Positions 33,205 through 45,600 of a stretch of DNA of 64,000 nt are shown here, one piece after another; within the stretch, counting starts at the first letter, position 1; every line of letters starts with the position of its first letter. A program made the translations under genes and the position numbers. Source of the stretch: Cavia porcellus (lineage: Eukaryota; Chordata; Mammalia; Rodentia; Caviidae); assembly GCF_034190915.1 (NCBI RefSeq), contig NW_026947485.1:32997519-33061518 (forward strand). The letters are read 5' to 3'. Below the pieces are notes generated by a model. That model did no database searches. It was not told where the DNA came from and worked only from the letters and a program-made list of their open reading frames with translations.

Positions 33205-33480
33205 CTTTGCGGCGTCTGCATCTGAGAGCACTCGCGCAGATTTGCTGGCCGGTGCTGGCTGGAAGCCTCCGAGGCTTCTTTTGTCGCCCAGGAGCCCGGG
33301 CTGCGCGTCGCCGCGCGGCCCCTAGAGGTCACTCTGATCCAGGGATTGTCCCGCCTCCCTGTGGCTCGGCCCTGCGAGGGAGGCTCAGGGCGGGGGACAA
33401 TGAGGCTTCCAGCATCCGGGCCTGGCCAGATGACAGTACAGAGCTGTGCCGAGCTTCGTGACACTCCGGGGCCCCCAGCG
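33205..33480. promoter_or_regulatory. Short CpG island
   Basis: By hand count about 23 CpG dinucleotides in roughly 275 bases, in a G+C-rich block surrounded by AT-rich DNA, which meets the usual island criteria (over 200 bases, observed/expected above 0.6 on a rough count). Unmethylated islands often mark promoters or enhancers. No start codon or splice pattern that I trust lies beside it; ORFs on both strands (33138-33464, 33201-33461) are typical of stop-poor GC-rich DNA. Confidence 0.7.
33315..33328 (-). promoter_or_regulatory. CTCF-like motif
   Basis: GCGGCCCCTAGAGG resembles the reverse complement of the CTCF core (C-C-A-C-N-A-G-G-G-G-G-C-G-C), differing at two informative positions. 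It lies in the CpG island. Motif match only. Confidence 0.35.
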
Positions 33481-33593
33481 CTGGCCCTTCCCCAAGACCT
33501 CCTCCTCTGATGGATTTGCCAAAGTCAGAAGAAATAGAATTTGTCTTTAATTTACATGACTGGGCCTAGCCTCACTTCTTAATAGGGGGAAAA

Positions 33594-33615
33594 TGAGAGA
33601 GGGAGAAAGAGAGAG

Positions 33616-33670
<55 letters not shown>

Positions 33671-33712
33671 TAGACAGGCAGAGACACAGACAGAAAAAAA
33701 AAGAAAAACACA
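33594..33712 (+). repeat. (GA)n/(CAGA)n microsatellite
   Basis: GA run, then CAGA tetramers, then A-rich end. The Ser/Leu/Val-rich minus ORF at 33547-33762 is an artefact. Confidence 0.95.
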
Positions 33713-33714
33713 TG

Positions 33715-35150
33715 AGTTATTATTTTGTAATAAGCTACATTTTTAGTGTTGTGTTCAAGCACTTGCAGGAAGGAGGCTTGAGTGTTGGAGCTGTTAGGGA
33801 GCTGGGCAGCTTTTTAATCAGGGCTTTCTCTCACAAAGAAACTGACACGAGAAACAAACCAATGTACCCTATTTATCACACTTCAAGCCTTAAGTCAGGG
33901 TTATTTCCACTATACATAGTCTTATTTTATTTGAAAAATATCAGAATGATGATTAGCTTTAAAGGCATTGGGTTGATAGAAGAAGCAGGCATGGGATCCT
34001 TGCAAAGTAGTGTTACAGAAAATCTTTCTCACTAGCCTTGGCTAAATCATAGTAAACAGGATGATCCAGGTGCGCCATAGTAGGTGCAGAGTCCACCCAA
34101 GCTGGGGCAGGGAGTTGGGGCTCACATCTGAATAGAGCAGTGACAAGCAGGAGCTAAAAGCTATTTTTCTTCTCAGGGAATCCAACCTTATTCCTCCAGT
34201 CTGTCTCCTACATCACTGCCAAAGTTATCTTTTTTATTTTTTTCTAACATCTTTCTTTTCCTTCATTCCAACACAAAATCTCAATGTCCTGCTAAAGCTG
34301 AAGGTGTGTCACATAGGAATCTAGTGCCAGAATCAGAATGGAAGGGATAAGGACCAGCAATACGAGTGCTGGATAGAAAGATCCTGCCTCAAGAGACATT
34401 TTCAAGGAAAAATTTCCAAAATTTAATGATTACCCCAAGTTCAGATGTTAAAGGAAAAGAGCATTCGTTAGGGCTTTGCCTGTTGAATTTCTTGTTCTGA
34501 TGCTCACTGAAGTGTGTATTGTTTATACTTGAATCATTGAATCGCAGCTTCCAGGAGGACAGAAATCCCATCCCATACTCAGCTTCGTGTGAAGGGAATG
34601 CTTATGAATACACTTGCCTTTGCTAGATGAGGTACTCACTGCATCTTACCAGCAGCCTCTGGTACTTTTCCTTTTATGCAGACCCCCTAAGTAAGATGAA
34701 TCCGTCCAATTCCTGATTACTGCCTTGGGCTTTTGTGTCTTTCTTCTTCCAGTGGCTTTGCTAAGTTGCATTTGAAGACCTTGCCAGGTAAATTTTCACC
34801 TCACTAGTACTTAGTCAATCCTTTTCAGAAGATCTGAAATCAAATCCTCCCTTCACCTGCCAGGCTTGAGGAGAGTTCATGACAGCTACTGAGACTCCTC
34901 AAATTCTTCCCTTTTGCTGGTTTCCCATCTTTGCTTTGGGAATGATTTTCAGACTCATCATGCTATTAATAATACATCCCATGACTACATTAATGGCTTT
35001 CATGGCAGTATTTTGGTTTTGAATCATGGAACACATAGAAAAAAAAATCTCCCAAAGTCGTCTTCTTTTCCACACAATTGGTCATTCAGTTATAACTCTT
35101 ATTGATTGATTGAATCCAAAAACTAGGGTTTGAATTTAATTTCATCATTG
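33715..35150. other. Unassigned sequence
   Basis: No gene or named repeat found. Confidence 0.4.
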
Positions 35151-35285
35151 TTAATTATGCAGACTATGTTTCTCTTTACCAGAATTCCTTGAGTTCAAAG
35201 ACTGAACTCTATATTTCTACCATATAGTATAGTGCTTGGTATTTTATAGGTGCTTGACAAATGTTTGTGAATTAAAAGGATGTGG
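35150..35285 (+). repeat. MIR-like 3' fragment
   Basis: TATAGTGCTTGGTATTTTATAG then GTGCTTGACAAATGTTTGTG follows the MIR/related SINE 3' end order (CCTGGCACATAGTAGG ... AATAAATGTTTG). Confidence 0.5.
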
Positions 35286-37755
35286 CTATAAAGAGTACTT
35301 GAATCTTAAATTTTTTATTCATAATTATTCATATATGTAATATACAAATGTTACATGTAAATGTGTTAAATATCTAGTTTTCACAATATATGACCTAACA
35401 ACACACAACCCTTCATAAAATGTAATAAAATAATACTTGTAGTAATCAATACTGACTAGTCAATAATTAACCAATGTACCATAAATTTACTTTATTTTAT
35501 CAATATCTAGGCTAAAGTTTTGGATCTTGGCCACAGGATATTAGAAAGTTTTGTCAAATGTAGTGCTAAAATTAAGAATCCAGGATACCCAGGACATTCC
35601 TGAGATTCAAATGAAATACTCAAGCATAGCGAATGAGGTCAGTGTACCATTGTTTCAGTGATTTGCTGTCTCCTTAGGCAAACTGTCTAAGATTTTAGGG
35701 TTACTACTGCTTAACATCAGAAATGTGGATAAAATAATTATATGTGATTGGGTTATTATGACACAGAAAAAGATTATTCTTATATAAAGCATTCAGCATA
35801 ATGCCTAACACACAGTGTATTATTTTTCTTTGACGAGCTATGAGCCCACTCAGTTGGATTAGTATCCAATAAATTGTGCATTCATTCCGTCAAGCCAGTT
35901 TTGAGTTTTTAAATTAGTTTAGCCCATTTGGTATCCTTTAGCCAAAAACTGTGGTTGGCTCCATTTTTATCATATCAACCTTTTCTGTTTACTTGTTTAT
36001 TTTGTTTCTTTGCCTAGAAGAGACAAAGACCTGAGTGTGTTTCTTGTGAGCAGATGCATATGTTTGTTTAAGCTGGTAGCACAGGGCTGGGAAGAGACTG
36101 AGGTAGAATGGCCAACAGAGAACCTTGTAAATACAGGTCAGGCCAATGCAAAGAAAGTTTATTGGCTGAGTTGTCTGTGTCGCAGTGGTTTGTGAAAGCT
36201 AAATGCAAAGACTTTTCTCCATTTATCAACAAGGCAGTTTAAACATTGGGCATGATACACAGCATTTTTAATGCAGTTGTATATATTAATAAAATCTAAA
36301 CTCCATTATCAACTGAGGTTGTAGTCACTTGCTTCTGTGTGGATTATGGTTTAATCTTTTCAATTTCCTCATGTGGCTTATTTTACTTGGTTCTGTTGAA
36401 AATATCTCTTTTGTCTTCACTTGTATCAGAGTATAGTTCCAGGTAGTTGATGTCATGGACTGGCCTATGTAGTCTGTTATACTAGATTTTCTAAAATTGG
36501 CTTTATGCCCTTTGTGTTACTTAATCCCAAAATTTCTTATGAATTAGTTAGTCTAACTTTCCAGGTAAGTTTAGGATTTGCTTGAGATTTGTCACATTGC
36601 TAGTAAGTGACAAAACAAGATCTCTTTGAGCTCAACATTCATGGTTTTAATATTATGCTGTATTAGCTTCTCTGTGGTTGATACTCTTTTATCTCTTGAG
36701 GGTGATCTTGGTGGCCTCTTCTGCTCACATCAGTGAGTTCTGGGAATTTTTTATGGAAGTAAGTTTAGCATATATATTATACAAAAGTACTAAAGAATCA
36801 TATAACTTCTTGTTTTGATCTCTGAAAGAAGTAGAACCAAAGGAGAAGTTAGACATAAATGATTCATAAATAGTTATTAATTATTTGATTTTGAGTTTTG
36901 AAACTGGATCCTTGGTCTTTCAATTCAAAATTGACCAATTACTAATTTAATTAATCCCACAAATATTAATGAAGTGCTCCTCATGTGCTTGCCATTGTCC
37001 ATGCTGTCCATGTGCTGTGTAATTGTGTCAGACTTTAAGGCGTCCTGCTGGCTGTGTGCTGTGGTCTCAGTATCACACTAAGTCTAGCCATCATTTTGGC
37101 TAAATTCTCGCTATACTGAAATGTTATTTATCTCTCTAAAAAATGCTTTATATACATGGACTTATCTCTGAGTCCTGGCCTTTCCTTACCTCTTACAATC
37201 ACTTAATCAAAAACCGTAAGTTCATCAAACACCAGAGCCCACATTTCCCTTATAGTCTTTTCCAACCCCAGAAGTAACATTCCTCATTGTCCCTTAAACA
37301 TACCATGCTTCTACTGTCTCCCGTCTCTTAAGAGTATGACTACTGGATCCTCATTTGAAGAAGTCTTAACCAGGATGGCCCCAGAAACAGCTATGGAGTT
37401 CGCATCCCTATGCTTTACCTTACCAAATACTTTCTGATTCAGTGTTTCTGGGGTTGAAGCTTGAGTCTGTATTATCTGAAACAATTTCATGAATGTTTCA
37501 GTGATCTAAGGGAGGTAAAGAAACCATAGTCTTTTATTGTTTTCTTATATTATCACTGATTCCTACATTTGATGTTTAATTTTGTGAGCCAAATATTACT
37601 CTTTTGATATCATTTAAACATCCAGAAACACTGAGATTATAATTCTGTGCATATTAAAATTATCTAGCCTCAACTTGAATGTACTTGACAGTCAAACTGA
37701 GTGAAGTATAAGTTAATGGAATTGGTTTTGTTTTCTCTCTCTTCACAATACATTC
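35285..37755. other. Unique AT-rich sequence
   Basis: About 2.5 kb without gene or recognised mobile element. A fragment at 36950-37070 has a weak MIR-like look (AATATTAATGAAGTGCTCC). Confidence 0.4.
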
Positions 37756-37756
37756 T

Positions 37757-38156
37757 GTGTTAGTCTACTTTGCATTGATGTAGCCAAATACCTGACGTAA
37801 TAAATTTTAAGATGTTCAAGTTTTTTTTTTTTTTTTTTTTTCTTGCTTCATAGTTTTGGAAGTTTCAGGCCAGGCCAGTTGGCCCATTGCTTTGGGCCCA
37901 TGGTGAGTCAGCACATCATAGTGGGAGCATGTAGTGGAGGGAGCTGCACACCTCATGGCAGAAAGGAAGCAACAGAGAAATGAAGAGGTATCAGACTCTC
38001 AATATCAACTGAAGGATACCTTCCCCAGTGACTTATCATCCTTATACCAGGCCCTGCATCCCAAAGGTTCCAGGCCTCCCAATAGCATCTCTGAGGGAAG
38101 ACCAAATCTTTAACACACAGTCCTTTGGGGAGCATTTGAGATTCAAACTACAATAG
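37757..38156 (-). mobile_element. MaLR-type LTR, antisense
   Basis: GTGTTAGTCTACTTTGCATTG, GTAGCCAAATACCTGACG, a T20 run, CTTCATAGTTTTGGAAG, GGAAGCAACAGAGAAATG, then CATTTGAGATTCAAACTACA. The poly-T (37821-37841) sits at the A-rich spot of the LTR. Confidence 0.7.
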
Positions 38157-40700
38157 ATTTAAAACACTTTAGGAATGCAGGCAGCTCAGACTCAGTTACC
38201 ACCCCTCTTGACCTTGGGGAAGGTCACAGCCCAAGAAAGCTGTGATTCTCCCTTCTCCTTACCCAGGGTCAGGATTTTTCCATTTTTTTTCTCAATTCCT
38301 GTCCATTCTTTTGCCACATCAATATCAATCTGATCTTTTATCCTAATAAGGTTGCCTCCATCACAGGTCAGGATCCCACCTGTTTCCAAATCTTGGATTG
38401 TCTGCCCAACTGATCCTTGATCATGTGACTGACCTTGTCACTGACTAGCTGGTCAGAAGGATTTACTATGCATAGAAACACAGATGGATGTGTTCAGGTG
38501 TGGTTGCTTACTGGAGTTTGATGGAGTCCTATAGGTGGCAGGAAAATGGTGTTAGTGAGTAGGTTGTCATCTGAGGTATACTTGATCAAACAGGAGAGCT
38601 AGGAGAGAGCCCTGGTAGTGTATTGGTCCCCATTCTGTTTATAGCGCCTCTCTGTTTTTTGCTACTAATTAAACAATACCAAAAATTCGTTAAGTTATAA
38701 AGATAAGAAATATCTTTTGTCTTGGTTCCAGGGCAAGGGGTTACACCTGGTGGTTGTTGACCTTGCAGACAGTGTCCCAAGGTACTGCAGGGTGTAAGAG
38801 GGAATGTGTGTGTGAGTGTATGTGTGTGTGTGTGTGATGTATACTAGTCTTTCTCTCCTCTTTTATAAAGCCACTGGAACTCAATCTAGTGCCTTCATCC
38901 TAATGACCTTATCGCCTCTCAGAAGCCCCATCTCTGAACATCAGCACTGGGATTTTTCCAGCCTCTTCATGTCTTGCAATGGGAATTAAATTTCAACACC
39001 AGATTTTAGAGGGGATAAACCGTAGAGCTGGGGCTCTGGCTCAATGGCAGTTAAGATGGCCTCCAGATCCACAGCTGTCTTCTATTGCCTGCATATCAGT
39101 GAGGGTCTTATCAAGCAAGAACAAATCCACATTGGAATATCTGAAGGAATTTTACACATATGGGATCATTTACAAGGGTGCAGCACAGGAAAATTTTGAA
39201 GTGCTGTTGCAGGTCTTACAGGCTTCTTAGGACGATATCACATCTAGGCCAGAGAGGTGAAGGATGTGATAATACCTAGAACTGGAAGCCAGAGAAGGTA
39301 TGTGTGGATCTGTGTGTGGGGGTAGGGGGGTTTCCATGGACAAGCTAGAGCTTTCACTTGTGGAACCATGGTGACCCCACAGCTATAGGGGGAGCCTGGG
39401 AATACCATGACCTCAGTCTTCTGCCATTCTCTGTGCTCTTCCTGAGGCTACCAGTTGATCAAACCCAACTAGAAACCAGGAGACAAGAGAGCCTACTGAA
39501 GTTATCCATAGATGTGAGTCTCCTAGGGAGAGATGAAGGTAACAGTGTAGAGGGTGGGGCTGCAAGGGAAGCGGAAGATATCCAGCTCACTATCACTGCA
39601 TGGTAAGGCAAGGAGAACATCCTCTCTATCCTCTTAGATTCTTCGTCTGTAAATTAAACTGAAAGATGAAACATTAACAAAAGAAAAGAGAATCATGCAA
39701 GGCCAAGACTTCCCAAAAAGATGTCACTAAACGAAGTAGTTTCAATTTGGGGTGTATATATCATCTTAATGGATGGAAAGGAGAAAAAGATACTTATAGG
39801 AAAATAAGTGAGTTTTGGAAAGATAAAAGTACACAAAGGGGAATCAATGGAAGATATGATGATTCTTGGGAATCTATACTGATGAATGTCAAACTTCTCT
39901 AGCTTCTAGAAACTTCTTGGGAGAGGATTTATGAGAGCTGCTTTCTTTTAGATTCTTTGGAGAGTCTCTGGTTTTAGGAACATAAAGGATTTCAGGAACT
40001 CAAGTATCTTTTGCTTGAAATAACACTGTGCCACAGCAGTGTATCCTGGATTCCTTCAGTAGAAGAAGTAGTGTTGCATGTGAGAAATTATAGGGAGAGC
40101 AGCTCCCTTTTCAGAGCTACCACACTGAGGGGCCCAGATAAGTGAGACTCAGATACCTGTGGAGATGCCTGAGTGATGCCACTTTCAGGATCCTCTGCAC
40201 AGGGGACAGCTATGTCAGATGGTACCCTGCTTCCAGGAGGAGTACCTAACCCAGCTGAAGATGTTCTGTTGTGTGGCTTTGGGACATTACCCACACTCTC
40301 ATGCACTCCATGGGATCTGGCATGTAGCCTTCCACGTACTGAGAGGCTGACATCTCCTTTATCTTGCAACTTCAGGAAACTATCCTGCTTCTAGGACAAG
40401 TTCTGGCTAGAGTCAAGAACTATGGGCCACAGGGTCAAGTGACCTGGATTTCCATGGGGTTTAGGGATCATACAGAGTCCTCCTGAGTTATCTGAGAGTC
40501 TATATGCAATTCTAAAAGTATTTTGGAGTTCGAAAAGAAAGTGAAGCTCTCAGGTGTGTGTAGTTTTCAGATGGGAAGGAGGTGAGGCAGATAAGGTGGT
40601 AGAATTTGCATCCTTAGATGCTGCTTGTTTGTCTCTGAAATCCGCATGGAGGAGCTATACTGAGCCATGAATACTAAAAACACTAGAGTGCTTTTCCATG
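38156..40700. other. Unassigned unique sequence
   Basis: Contains (TG)n at 38803-38838. ORFs up to 93 codons without motifs. No named repeat found. Confidence 0.4.
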
Positions 40701-40717
40701 TGTGAAAACGTTACCCT

Positions 40718-41299
40718 TTGAAAACTCCAGGGCCCACCCTGGGCAACACATGTCGGATCCGGCACTCAGCTGTTCAGTGCCTCTTCACCTGCACCAAAAG
40801 CAGAAGCAAAAGCAGTTCAGCACAGACATTGTTTAAAACGACTGCGTTAAAAATACCACCTCAGCTTCACAGATTTCTCAAGCCGTGGAGTCCTCGTTTC
40901 TGTGCTCTGATGAAGGTGAATATGAAAGCAGTTTACACTGCCAGTTATAATGGGGGCTCTAATTGGGTTATGCAACAGCTCTTGAATCTTAAAGTTTTAA
41001 ATTTTAGAGAAGCATCAAATTTACTTAGCTCCCAAATCCTGTGGGCGCCATCAAAACAGTGCAAGGTAGAGGGGCTGACGGCTCAGCCCCTCTGTGATTT
41101 TCTTTGTGACATCTTGAGTACGATGGAGTACCTGCAAGATGTGGGGAGGGAAGGAGACCTGTATATGGGGAGGACTCTCGTGAGTGTTAAGGTGAAACTT
41201 TCTTGGCATACTGAAGGAACATGTGCAGAGGACTCCAGAGGCACTGACTCTGAGGACCCATCCTTAGCTAAGAATGTGGGTGATAAATTAGCAACCTGA
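40718..41299 (+). other. 193-codon ORF, unrecognised
   Basis: The longest open frame in the window, beginning MKTPGPTLGNTCRIRHSAVQ. No domain, signal peptide, membrane segment or low-complexity repeat stands out, and no splice or promoter context was found. The DNA is unique and not obviously T- or GC-biased. In 64 kb of AT-rich DNA a chance ORF of this length is uncommon but possible. Alternatives are an exon of a lineage-specific transcript or chance. Confidence 0.2.
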
Positions 41300-42680
41300 A
41301 CTTGCCATCAGACTTTCTTGTGAGTTCCACACAGTGTCTGCTTGGCCAGAGTCCATTCCAGTCACCTGGTGGGATTGTTTGCAAGTCTCAGACCTTCTGC
41401 AGGGGAAATCAGGGCCATAACCTAGTAGTATTACTTTCCAACTTGCGTTTGCAATAGAGGAACCACTGCTAATATTTTGGCAGTGTGCACCCCAGCGGGG
41501 AGTGGGGTTGGGATAAGGTGAGAGGAAATGGGATAGCATTACACAGAGTGGCCAAGGTAGGAACTTCTCGTGAAGATGACCTCTAGTGTTTACTCCTGAA
41601 GAGTAGGAGAGTTGGCAAATCACACAGAAGTTAGAGGAAAGGATTGTAAAAACAGAAGAAAGAGAAAAAAATACTCAACATGTGTTGATTATGAATTTTA
41701 ATTACTGAGTTATCTGTTCAGTCAACAGGCTGGGAAAGAAATGTGTGCAGAAAGAGCTCTATGAATGTTACAGATGATACAGTTCTGTTTTTAGGAAATG
41801 CACAATTAGACTGTGTCTACACAACCCAAAGTAAAAGCAGATGTATCCGTCATCAGACTATTTTGATTAATGGGGAAATTTGGAGCCTAAATTATCTGTT
41901 TCCGCCAGCTATGTTGATCCAATGAACTGGATCATTGCCAGATCTCCCGTCTTTGCAGTGGGGTGTAGCCACAACTTTTAGGGTGAGGCAGTTGCAGGGA
42001 GAAGATTCATTATGTAAAGCAACAGAATTGAAATGGGAGGGAAAAGCATCACAAAGCAAGTGGTAATCACATCCTACATTTGAATAGACTATATTGAGAG
42101 GTCATGGACTCAGATTGTTTCTAATACAATCCACTCAGCAGGCACATAACCTCTGGTATCTCATTTCTTCCTGAGAACTGGTTGTCCAGTCAGTGAAATG
42201 GCCTTCAAGTTATTAGACTGTGTTAAGTGCTTCCATAGAAGTAGAAGAGTTGTTAGAAGAGCCCCTGAAATTCAGGGTTGATTTACTCCAAGGAGAAGGC
42301 TAGCACCATGAAGATGAGCCTTACCTTCATCTTCTTGATTTGACAGGCACTCTTTATACATATGAAAGGTGATATTACCTGCCATCCAAAGTTTTCACTG
42401 AGCTATTCCATTTTTTAATTCTTCCCTGGAATATGTCTGTGTGCATGCATGTGTGTGCATGTAACACTATTCTTTCAAATCATGAAATCAGCATATTCTC
42501 TTACATACCCAGATGTTTAAAAATGACATTACTGTCTGAGAAAAGAGACTGATTTGGGTCAAGGAAGACACTGACTCACATACACAAAAAAGTCTTCTGA
42601 ATGAGATCTTGGAAGATCATGGGTCCTTTAAACTTACCAGATCTTTTGTTAAAAACTAAGACAGACCAAAAAAGGAATCA
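41299..42680. other. Unassigned unique sequence
   Basis: No gene found. The part 41740-42060 is non-repetitive with homeodomain-like cores (TTGATTAATGGGG) and could be conserved non-coding DNA. Confidence 0.35.
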
Positions 42681-43090
42681 CTACATTGGAAATTAATAAT
42701 GATAATTTGTAATTCAGAAGTGGCTAAAATGATCCAAATTCTAATCCATGAATGAATGGATATGGACAAATTGCAAAAACATGTTAAATTAAAAACCCAG
42801 ACACAAAATGGTACCTACTCTATGATTCCATTTGTATGAAATATCCAGAAGGGATAAATCCATAAAATCAGGAAGGAGACTGGTGGTTACTGAAGTCTGA
42901 GGGGAGGGGAGATGTTGGATGTGACTGCTTTAATGACAGTTAGAATTTCTTTTGGGATGATTTAAATGTTTTGAAAGTAAGTAGAGGCAGTGGTTGTACA
43001 ACATTGTGAAAATATTAAGTGCCATGGAGTTATACATTTTGTTTGTTATTTTTTAGGGTGCTTTAAACAATTTACTTAACTGAAATGCTA
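42680..43090 (+). mobile_element. Ancient L1 3' end, sense
   Basis: CTATGATTCCATTTGTATGAA, ATATCCAGAAGGGATAAATCC, GAGACTGGTGGTTACTGAAG, TTCTTTTGGGATGATTTAAAT, GTGGTTGTACAACATTGTG and GGAGTTATACATTTT is the standard order of L1M 3' UTRs. Confidence 0.8.
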
Positions 43091-43434
43091 TACAGTGACT
43101 TCCATTTATTTTGCTACATCATTTTCCCATGGTGATTTATTGGATATTCAAGCCAATATAAATGTTTCATAAATATTTGGCCATTTGAATATACACCTAC
43201 ACAATACTTTACTAAGATCTTTCAGCGAGAAAAACACTGAAGAATAAAGACATGACACAATTAACTAGGTACAATGAAATCTGCTTCGAATATTTATTCC
43301 TGAGGTAAAGTCACCACACACCTGTTCAATTAAGAAAACCATCTTTACAACACAGGGTGATTTTTTATTTTGAAGCAAGGCCTAGAACACTTAGCCACTA
43401 ATTAGGTGCTGAATGGCAGAGCTCCATCCCTATC

Positions 43435-43968
43435 TTATGCCATGAATTCATAAGGAATAAGTTCCAACAACTCAGGCTCCTTCCCATTGGTTCTCAGAAA
43501 GTGTGCATCTTTGGGTGGGGCAGACTAATGCTTTAGTTGAACCCAGGTAACTTTCTTTTTGGCTTCCTTCTTTTTCTGATAATTTTCCTTGACAAGTTTC
43601 AGGAAGCTATCACAACCCCTTGCGTGTTTAATACGTTCAATATGCACACTAATCTTCCTGGCAAGTATCTTGCCTTAACTTGTGTGTTTACAACAATGCC
43701 AACAGCCTGCTGGGTAACACTGTAGGTTCTTTCTGTTTTGCCATGGTAACATTTGTGTGGCATTCCTTTTTGCATAGCATCCATCCCTTTGATGTCTACA
43801 ATATCACCCTTTCTGTAGATTCACATGAATGTGGCCAAAGGAACAACTCCATGTTTTCTAAAAGGCCCGGAGAACATATACCGGGTTCCCTTGCTCTTTC
43901 CCTGTGTGTTTGTCACTTTAGCACAGTACTGAAGGATGGTGGCTCCAGCCAAAAGGAAAGTTGTGCAT
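43435..43968 (-). pseudogene. RPL21: RPL21 processed pseudogene
   Basis: Intronless retrocopy of ribosomal protein L21 (60S subunit). On minus: 5' UTR-like text (GGCTGGAGCCACCATCCTTC), the start codon changed to GTG at 43914-43916, then [20 protein letters not shown], a TGA nonsense codon, then [33 protein letters not shown] and AVGIVVN. A one-base deletion near 43673 shifts the frame, after which [17 protein letters not shown] and, at the end, ELIPYEFMA plus stop (43435-43437) are readable. Start loss, nonsense and frame shift make it non-functional. Confidence 0.95.
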
Positions 43969-44295
43969 CTTAAAATGGTTAATTTTATACTATCGTTAAC
44001 AATATTTTTCAAAACAAATTTGCAAGAAAGGAAATGTGTTAGAATCATTCTACTGCCATGCTCATCTGCTTTTCCTAATGAAGAGGTGCAGAGTGTGGGA
44101 CCATTTTAGAGATATATCTTATCTCTAGGCAAAAAGGTTCAGTACATTTCCTTCTCCTATCCCCTCCTTTGCAAGTACAAAGTGTTGTAGTAGCTCTAGA
44201 AGCAATATGAGAGCCACCTTGGTATCCAAGTTGCCTGATCCTTACCCCTAATCTGGGAGAGTACACCAGCCCCTGAGAAACAGCTTCTCAGGTAC

Positions 44296-44520
44296 TACTG
44301 TGGTTTGATTCTTAAATGTTGCCCCAAATTTCCGTGCATTAAGGGCTTGATCACCAGCCTATAGTTCTACTGGGAGGTGGTGGGAACCTTTAAGAGGTAG
44401 GGCCTATTTGGAGGAAATTAGGTCATTGAGGGTGTGCCCTTGAAGGAGGTATTGGGATCCTGGTCTCTCCTCTCTCTTCATTTTTTAGTTGCCATGAGAT
44501 GAGAAGCTTTGCTTCATTAC
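44296..44520 (+). mobile_element. MaLR-type LTR, 5' part (split)
   Basis: TGTGGTTTGATTCTTAAATG, GGGAGGTGGTGGGAACC, TTTAAGAGGTAGGGCC, GGTCATTGAGGGTGTGCCC, ATGAGAAGCTTTGCTTCA. The matching 3' part resumes at about 44935, so another LTR has inserted here. Confidence 0.75.
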
Positions 44521-44934
44521 TGTTATGATTTATATCTAGATGTTCCCCCAAAGTATCATGCACTCATATGTGCGGGGTGGGTGGGAGTAACTAGATCATA
44601 GATATGTAATACTAGATCAGTGTGCTGGTTGGTTTAGCACAGTTCTGGATCTGGTTGTGTGGGTTTACTGAAGACAAAGATCCACCCTGGGTGTGAAAGG
44701 CACCAACCAATAGTTTGAAGCCTGGGTGGAATAAAAATGGAAAGTAGAAGCAAGTCTTGCTTCTTGCCTAACATTTCAAGAACTGTTTCCCCTCTGCCAT
44801 GTTCATCTGCCATGCCAACCTGTTTTGAAACCACGTGATTATAGACTCAAACCTCAACAAGTAAGACAACAAGTAATTTGTAGATCTTGGGTATTTTGCC
44901 CCAGCAGTGAGAAAGTTACTGAGAGGTCCCTGTA
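44521..44934 (+). mobile_element. Second MaLR-type LTR nested in the first
   Basis: Begins CTGTTATGATTTATATCTAG then ATGTTCCCCCAAAG, the usual 5' start of a MaLR LTR, and includes CCTCTGCCATGTTCATCTGCC and a CATGCC run. Its boundaries are approximate. Confidence 0.5.
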
Positions 44935-45082
44935 CAATGTTCTGCTTTCCAACAGGCCCCAAAACAATAGAGCTAACTGACCATGAGCTAAAACTTCTGA
45001 AGCCATAAGTCAAAATGAACATTTCCTCCTTTTAATTGATTTATCTCAAGTATTTGTTACAATGATAGAAAGCTACTAACTT
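44935..45082 (+). mobile_element. MaLR-type LTR, 3' part (split)
   Basis: GTTCTGCTTTCCAACAGGCCC, GAGCTAACTGACCATGAGC, AAACTTCTGAAGCC, AATGAACATTTCCTCC, GATAGAAAGCTACTAAC: the R/U5 end that continues the LTR starting at 44296. Confidence 0.7.
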
Positions 45083-45309
45083 GCCCAAAGTGTGCAAAAG
45101 TTTTCAATAATTTCTTTTCTACTATGCTTTGGACTAATATGGTATAATTATAATAGTAATAATAGCAATAATAATGAAAAGATAAAATATGCTCTGGGAC
45201 AATCAATAAATATGTTAATTAACTTATTTAGCCATTCTATAATACATATATATATATATATATTTTTTTTTAAAATATATTCATACATGACAAATATTTT
45301 AAATATTTT

Positions 45310-45600
45310 TTGTCAATCAAAAACAGGCCATTCATGCACTGGGGGTAGAGAGAAGAAGGCCACACCAGAAAGCAAGCCCAGTCTGGCAAGCAGAGCCTCA
45401 GGCAGGCCGCCGCCAGACTGGATCAGCCAGACCTTATCCCCCTCCAGAACTAGACTGGCAAACAAGAAATACCGCCCCCTCACCTCCGGAGTGACTAGCT
45501 TATCCAGAGAAACACACACTGTGGTGATGGCTATGGAAGTAAAATGCAATTGGATGCCTGTCTTTGGTGTCTCACTAACATTGTAGGTTTAGGGCCAGTG
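45310..45600. other. G+C-rich segment next to half-L1 copy 4
   Basis: A 290-base block with CpGs (for example GGCCGCCGCCAGACTGG) sits between AT-rich DNA and a half-L1 3' UTR. Both strands are open for 78-100+ codons. It may be a 5' UTR-type segment of the same element joined to its 3' UTR, or an unrelated insertion; I could not align it with the 5' UTR of copy 3. Confidence 0.35.

Noticed and set aside
33138..33464. Overlapping ORFs on both strands over the CpG island as a first exon
   Set aside because: GC-rich DNA lacks stops on both strands; no splice donor or conserved peptide could be identified.
43537..43973. Plus-strand ORFs at 43.5-44.0 kb
   Set aside because: They are antisense to the RPL21 pseudogene.
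45245..45265. (TA)n run as a promoter TATA region
   Set aside because: Simple repeat; no initiator or downstream gene.
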